64,000 nt of DNA from Thermoanaerobaculia bacterium. GTDB taxonomy: Bacteria; Acidobacteriota; Thermoanaerobaculia; Multivoradales; J023. Position 1 is the stretch's first letter. Every line of letters starts with the position of its first letter. Of the stretch, positions 60,036-64,000 are shown piece by piece. The stretch spans positions 1 to 64,000 of the forward strand of contig JALCBJ010000022.1 of the NCBI GenBank assembly GCA_028066595.1, given 5' to 3'. A model generated the notes under the pieces. The model was given only the letters and a program-made list of their open reading frames with translations, made no database searches and was not told the origin of the DNA. A program made the position numbers and the translations under genes.

Positions 60036-62153
60036 ATGATCAACGGAGCGAAGCGGTCCGTTCTACTGGCCGGTTGCCTGGCCGTAGCTGTGTCGTCTTG
60101 GCTGGTCCTGTTCCACGCCGATCTGTCGCCCAAGGTGGAGGGGGACTTCTTCTTCTCCACCGACGACCCGCAGCTGCAGGCATCGCAACGAATCGGGGAA
60201 ATGTTCCCGTCGAGCGATCAGCTCCTGGTGAGCGCTACCGGGCCCGATGTTCTCGCCGACGACTACCTGGCCCGCCTTCGTCGACTCACGGAAGACCTGG
60301 CGGCGTTGCCGGGGATATCTTCGGTGCAGAGTCTGACGCAAGGTCCGACGTCGCCACAGATCGTGCCTCAAAGCCCTCTGTGGAGTCGCCTACTCCTCGG
60401 CTCGAACGAGCGCAGCTCCCAGCTTCTCGTCTTCCTAGAGCCGGAGTTACCCTCGTCTGCTACGGAGCTGATACGGCAAGTCGAGGAGCTACTCACGGAG
60501 CACCACGCACCGAGTTTCGCTCTCGCCATGTCGGGAGTTCCCTACGTGGTGGAACAGATCCGCCGGGCTCTCGATCGCGACCTCAAGGTCTTCTCCTCCG
60601 CCGCGCTCCTCGTCTTCGGACTGGTCATCGCTGGCGTCTATCGTTCCTGGCGCATCGTCGCAGGCACCTTGATCTGCTGTCTTGGCGCCTGCGCCGTCAC
60701 CCTCGCGGTCCTCCACCTGCTCGGCAAGCCCATAGGCCTGCTCACGGCGAACCTGGTCACGATCGTTTTCGTCCTCACCCTCTCCCATCTCGTATTCCTG
60801 ACGGCGAATTGGCGATCGGAGCCAGCGGAACGTACCGATCGAGTCGCACAGGCCGTACACAAGACCCTACAAGCATCCATGTGGTGCGCGGTCACCACAC
60901 TCCTCGGATTCGCCAGCCTGCTCTTCGCATCCGCCCAACCTCTGCGGGAGCTGGGTGTGGCAGGCGCGATCGGGACGGCGGTCGCGCTGTGTATCGCCTA
61001 CAGTATCTACCCAGCGGTTCTTCGGTCTGCTGCAGATCCCGCCGTCGCGGGTACTGAGACGGTCCGCACACCCCGGCCCCGCCCTGCGATCGCGATCGCT
61101 CTGCTGGCCGCCGCGCTGGTGGCGGCGACCGGAGTACCTCGCCTCGACACCGACCCGAACCTGCTCTCCTACTTCGCCGAGGACGGCGAGCTACGCCAGG
61201 GCCTGGAGCGCATCGATCGCGACGGCGGATCCTCTCCTCTACTGTTGGTCGTCGGGCGCTCCGACGGGGAACGTCTCGATACACCCGATGCCATGGACCG
61301 TCTGCGCCGACTCCAGGCTGTGTACGACGAGGATCCCGCCGTCGGCACGGCCCTGTCTCTCAGCTTGCTCGTCGACGAAGCGCAGCAAGTGCCGTTCGCT
61401 GGCTTTCTTTCGATCGACCGATTGGTCGACATCCTCGCCAGTCCTCGCTTCGAGCGCATCGCAGACAGCTTTCTCACCGAAGAACGAACTCATGCGCTCT
61501 TCTTTCTGCGCATGCACGAGGCCGAGAAGACCGAACCGCGGCGAACCATCATCCGTCGCCTCGATGCCGCCGTCGCCGATGCAGATCTGGACACCGAATG
61601 GGTTGGTGGCCTGTACGAGCTGCAAGCTTCCCTCGGTGAATTGGTCGCCTCGAGCGTCCTGCGGGGCTTGGCAGGTTTGTTCCTGCTCTTCGTACTGATC
61701 GCCGGTCTCGTCGCGCGTCGGATCGGAATCGCCGCTGCCATGATCCTGTCTCTCGCCGCCGTGCCCTTGCTTCTCCTCGGTGCCTTCGGTTGGCTCGGCC
61801 TGCCCCTGGACATCATTTCCTCTCCCGCAGCCAACGTGGCCATCGCTCTCGGCATCGACTCGATGATCCACCTCGTCACCGCGGTGCGGCGACATCGGAG
61901 CGCGGGCGAGTCGGACGAGAGGTCATGGCTGCTCTCCTTGGGCAAGCTGGCCCCGGCAATCGCGGGCGCCACCGCGATCCTCGCTGCAGGTTTCGGACTC
62001 TTCGCACTTTCGAGCTTTCCGCCGACACAGCGGTTCGGCATGGCGGTCGCAGGCGGCACCATCGCTGCGGCGGCCATGGCGATGGTGGTATTGCCCTGGT
62101 TGGCTCAGCGCATCTCCGTCCGTTCTCGAGACGACGCCCGAGGCGTGGCCTGA
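60036..62153 (+). CDS. RND/MMPL-type membrane transporter
   Basis: A 705-residue exporter of the RND superfamily (MMPL/SSD type). One N-terminal helix (about 8-27) precedes a first periplasmic domain. A block of five to six helices (about 190-330, VFSSAALLVFGLVIAGVYRSWR, LGKPIGLLTANLVTIVFVLTLSHLVFL) follows, then a second periplasmic domain. A second block (about 535-695) has LDIISSPAANVAIALGIDSMIHLVTAVRRHR, where Asp in GIDSMIH corresponds to the proton-relay position. The two-fold repeat is clear. Cargo is probably hydrophobic, but unknown. Closest in style are hopanoid- or lipid-exporting MMPL proteins. Confidence 0.9.
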   Translation: MINGAKRSVLLAGCLAVAVSSWLVLFHADLSPKVEGDFFFSTDDPQLQASQRIGEMFPSSDQLLVSATGPDVLADDYLARLRRLTEDLAALPGISSVQSLTQGPTSPQIVPQSPLWSRLLLGSNERSSQLLVFLEPELPSSATELIRQVEELLTEHHAPSFALAMSGVPYVVEQIRRALDRDLKVFSSAALLVFGLVIAGVYRSWRIVAGTLICCLGACAVTLAVLHLLGKPIGLLTANLVTIVFVLTLSHLVFLTANWRSEPAERTDRVAQAVHKTLQASMWCAVTTLLGFASLLFASAQPLRELGVAGAIGTAVALCIAYSIYPAVLRSAADPAVAGTETVRTPRPRPAIAIALLAAALVAATGVPRLDTDPNLLSYFAEDGELRQGLERIDRDGGSSPLLLVVGRSDGERLDTPDAMDRLRRLQAVYDEDPAVGTALSLSLLVDEAQQVPFAGFLSIDRLVDILASPRFERIADSFLTEERTHALFFLRMHEAEKTEPRRTIIRRLDAAVADADLDTEWVGGLYELQASLGELVASSVLRGLAGLFLLFVLIAGLVARRIGIAAAMILSLAAVPLLLLGAFGWLGLPLDIISSPAANVAIALGIDSMIHLVTAVRRHRSAGESDERSWLLSLGKLAPAIAGATAILAAGFGLFALSSFPPTQRFGMAVAGGTIAAAAMAMVVLPWLAQRISVRSRDDARGVA

Positions 62154-62156
62154 CCG

Positions 62157-62180
62157 GAGCCCCGTGCGCGCCACGGGCTC
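62157..62180. terminator. GC-rich hairpin between convergent genes
   Basis: GAGCCCCGTG (62157-62166) pairs with CACGGGCTC (62172-62180) with one bulged C. It stands between the RND gene ending at 62153 and the helicase ending at 62199 and may serve both. No T-run is seen. Confidence 0.5.
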
Positions 62181-62198
62181 TCGAGACGCGCGACTCGC

Positions 62199-64000
62199 CT
62201 AGCGTCCGCGGATCCTGAAAGCCGCCACTGCAACCGGTTCGCGATCGGCGGGCAGGTTCTGGGCGATCTTGCGGATCCCCTGCAGCCAGCCCTGCCGTTT
62301 GGACCAGGACTTGGCATCGACAGATTCCAGTTGGAGATCGTCGCTCGTCAACAGATTCGCCAGGTCGGGCCGGATCTGACCGCGCGCATCGACGGCGACC
62401 GCGTCGACGCCTTCACCCACCGACTCGCCATCCTTGTAGAGCGCCAGGATTCCGAAGGTTTCCTCGGATCCGCGGGCTCGGAACATGGCGACCCGCCCTC
62501 TGCGACCGTCTTCCAACTCGACCAGGATGCCTTCGACCAGGGGGTGGCCCGAAGCAAAGAAATCGAGTCCTTCGTTGGCCACCGCCTCTTCACGGTCGAA
62601 GGTGCCGAGAAACTTCCTGCCCGGAGGTACGCCGGGTAGATGCTCCACCAGAGCCTGTGGACTGTATTCGATCAGCCACACGTCTCGTCCACTCTGCGCT
62701 TCCGTCTCGAATCCGAAGCGAGCAGCCGCCCGCAGCACGACGTCGCGATGGAGGTCGTCGAGGTCGTCGGGCACACGACCAAGGATCTCTTCGGCCACGG
62801 CGGCGCGGTACGGGTCGCGATGCATCTCGTGGTAAGCCGACTCGCGCACCGCTTCTTTGGCATGCGTCGCCTCCTGAAGCACGTCCTCCAGCGGCTCGGC
62901 ACCGGGCGTCCTGGGGCCGTCGAGGAGCAGACGTCCCAGCTCTTCGCCCACATTCGTCAACTCCCTTTGAAGGCTACCCAGAGCTTCCCGAAACAGGCCG
63001 ATCTGCTCGTAGAGATCGACCACCGTACGACCGAACCCACCGGGTGGCCTGAAATACACGATCTCGGTGTCGCGTGTTCGTCCGATCCGGTCGAGGCGTC
63101 CGATACGTTGTTCCACGACCTCCGGGCTCCAGGGCAGATCGAAGAGCACCAGCCGGTCGCAGAACTCGAAGTTCCGTCCCTCGCCGCCGGCTTCCGTGGA
63201 GATCAAGATCCCCGGCCCATCGGCCAGTCGGAACTGCGCCACCTCCATGTCGCGACGCTCTGGACTCAGATCCTCGTGAAAGATGCCCACACGCACTTTG
63301 CCCCGGGTCGACAACACTTCCTTGAGATGCTCGAGAGTCTCTCGATGGGAGACGAAGACCAGCACCTTGTTACCGTCGCGGCGCCAAGCGAGTGCACGAT
63401 CGGCGAGCCAACCGACCCGCGGGTCCTTGGTCTTCGCTTCGAGCGCCAACTGGTCAAAGGGTGACTCGGACACGACACTCGTCGGCAGTGCCACGGGCGA
63501 TGAATGGGCGCGATGCAGAAGGTCGATCTTCCGCTGCCGCTCCGGTTCGGTTTTGGCGTGCTCGCCGCGCAAACGGCGGAACAATCTGTCGAGAGCTTCC
63601 CAGCCGTCCTCATCTTCGATCTCTACCAGCTGCGGTCGCCGGGGCGGCAGGCCACCGACGTCTTGTCGGCGGGTCGCGCTGGTACACGGCGGCAGCTGAG
63701 CACGCGACTCTAACCGTCTCGTGAGCAGGCTGTCGAAGTCGGTTTCATCCCCGTTGTTCGCTTCCGTGAACTCGTCCGGACGCAGCAACTGGAGCAAACG
63801 GAAGAACCCGAGAGCGTCGTCTTCGAGCGGCGTCGCGGTCAGCAGGAGAACGTGACGGCCTAAGTCGGCGATGGGGCGGAGGGCGCGGTAGAGAGCATTG
63901 CCGGGATGCCCGGATCGCCGACGCAGGCGATGGGCCTCATCCACCACGAGGAGATCGATTCCGGCCGATACGGCATGCTCTGCCAGCCGCCGGTTCGACG
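62199..64000 (-). CDS. SNF2/RapA-like helicase, C-terminal part (cut by window edge)
   Basis: The frame runs from a TAG at 62199 to the right edge, so the N-terminal Walker A half is missing from view. The visible part begins near motif II (LLVVDEAHRLRRR, DEAH). LLLTATPLEDDALGFFRLLQLLRPDEF (motif III) comes next, and then the second RecA lobe: VLVFVSHRETLEHLKEVL, GIFHEDLSPERRDMEVAQFR, ILISTEAGGEGRNFEFCDRLVLFDLPWSP and VEQRIGRLDRIGRTRDTEIVYF (motif VI). That is the RapA/HepA-type SNF2 pattern, acting on RNA polymerase or DNA. An accessory C-terminal region follows. A methionine at about 63947 is internal, not a start. Confidence 0.92.
   Translation of the reverse strand, partial: SNRRLAEHAVSAGIDLLVVDEAHRLRRRSGHPGNALYRALRPIADLGRHVLLLTATPLEDDALGFFRLLQLLRPDEFTEANNGDETDFDSLLTRRLESRAQLPPCTSATRRQDVGGLPPRRPQLVEIEDEDGWEALDRLFRRLRGEHAKTEPERQRKIDLLHRAHSSPVALPTSVVSESPFDQLALEAKTKDPRVGWLADRALAWRRDGNKVLVFVSHRETLEHLKEVLSTRGKVRVGIFHEDLSPERRDMEVAQFRLADGPGILISTEAGGEGRNFEFCDRLVLFDLPWSPEVVEQRIGRLDRIGRTRDTEIVYFRPPGGFGRTVVDLYEQIGLFREALGSLQRELTNVGEELGRLLLDGPRTPGAEPLEDVLQEATHAKEAVRESAYHEMHRDPYRAAVAEEILGRVPDDLDDLHRDVVLRAAARFGFETEAQSGRDVWLIEYSPQALVEHLPGVPPGRKFLGTFDREEAVANEGLDFFASGHPLVEGILVELEDGRRGRVAMFRARGSEETFGILALYKDGESVGEGVDAVAVDARGQIRPDLANLLTSDDLQLESVDAKSWSKRQGWLQGIRKIAQNLPADREPVAVAAFRIRGR

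Noticed and set aside
60029-60040. GGTTCGAAT resembling a tRNA T-arm
   Set aside because: No acceptor, anticodon or D-arm can be built around it, and it lies at the start of the RND gene.
1-64000. CRISPR arrays, prophage or insertion sequences
   Set aside because: No regularly spaced palindromic repeats, integrase, transposase or phage structural genes are seen; the only tandem repeat is the 26-bp one at 29663.

Overview
The window is about 62-63% G+C and densely coded on both strands, and it contains no rRNA, tRNA, CRISPR array or insertion sequence that I can recognise. Gene content points to Acidobacteriota, perhaps the Thermoanaerobaculia/Holophagae side. Clues are two long MacB/FtsX-type ADOP permeases each paired with a PadR regulator, a CRTAC1 (ASPIC/UnbV) protein overlapping a TPR protein, and a remnant of a C-terminal domain I associate with that phylum. 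This assignment is inference, since no marker gene is present.

Layout. 1-561 (minus): a partial unrecognised gene leaving the left edge, lower in G+C than its neighbours. 604-5001 (minus): an NAD-linked formate dehydrogenase. Its catalytic subunit is a single gene read through an in-frame UGA that sits at the selenocysteine position and is followed by a bacterial SECIS-like hairpin. 5062-11387 (minus): two PadR/ADOP permease modules. 11460-14428: a GDSL hydrolase and two membrane-anchored proteins. 14594-16724 (minus): secreted lipase plus a DUF4785-like protein, with a promoter and a TetR-like operator. 17009-20706 (minus): TPR and CRTAC1 proteins. 20803-24943 (plus): M19 dipeptidase lipoprotein, CusF-like lipoprotein, Na+/solute symporter and DinB/DUF1569 protein. 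24972-29764: a pseudogene remnant, a binding-protein-like gene, a LacI repressor and a divergent SGLT-like symporter whose promoter lies between two LacI-type operators, then a 26-bp tandem repeat. 29765-37264: cupin, membrane proteins, a ParA ATPase, an AhpD-like protein with its own operator, an outer-membrane barrel carrying two repeat domains, and a GT-C membrane protein. 37282-41371 (plus): alpha/beta hydrolase, PlsC-like acyltransferase and glycerol kinase. 41558-49978: DUF2277, RDD, a FAN1-like VRR-NUC nuclease, release factor 3, a truncated amine oxidase, a peptide deformylase/PLP-dehydratase fusion and a MOSC protein. 50107-57003: M16 protease lipoprotein, TrmL, a PQQ-type propeller, a LuxR-type regulator and carbamate kinase. 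57117-62153 (plus): membrane anchor, PDZ protein, PAS-GGDEF-EAL protein and RND exporter. 62199-64000 (minus): a SNF2/RapA-type helicase running off the right edge.

How the genes fit together. The formate dehydrogenase couples formate and NAD(H) through flavin and iron-sulfur clusters, and needs selenocysteine machinery encoded elsewhere. The LacI/SGLT pair looks like a sugar-uptake switch. Glycerol kinase and the acyltransferase overlap and could channel glycerol 3-phosphate into lipid. The most unusual single gene is the deformylase/threonine-dehydratase-like fusion at 47550-49031. The selenoprotein formate dehydrogenase is the observation most likely to be missed or mis-annotated by routine gene calling.
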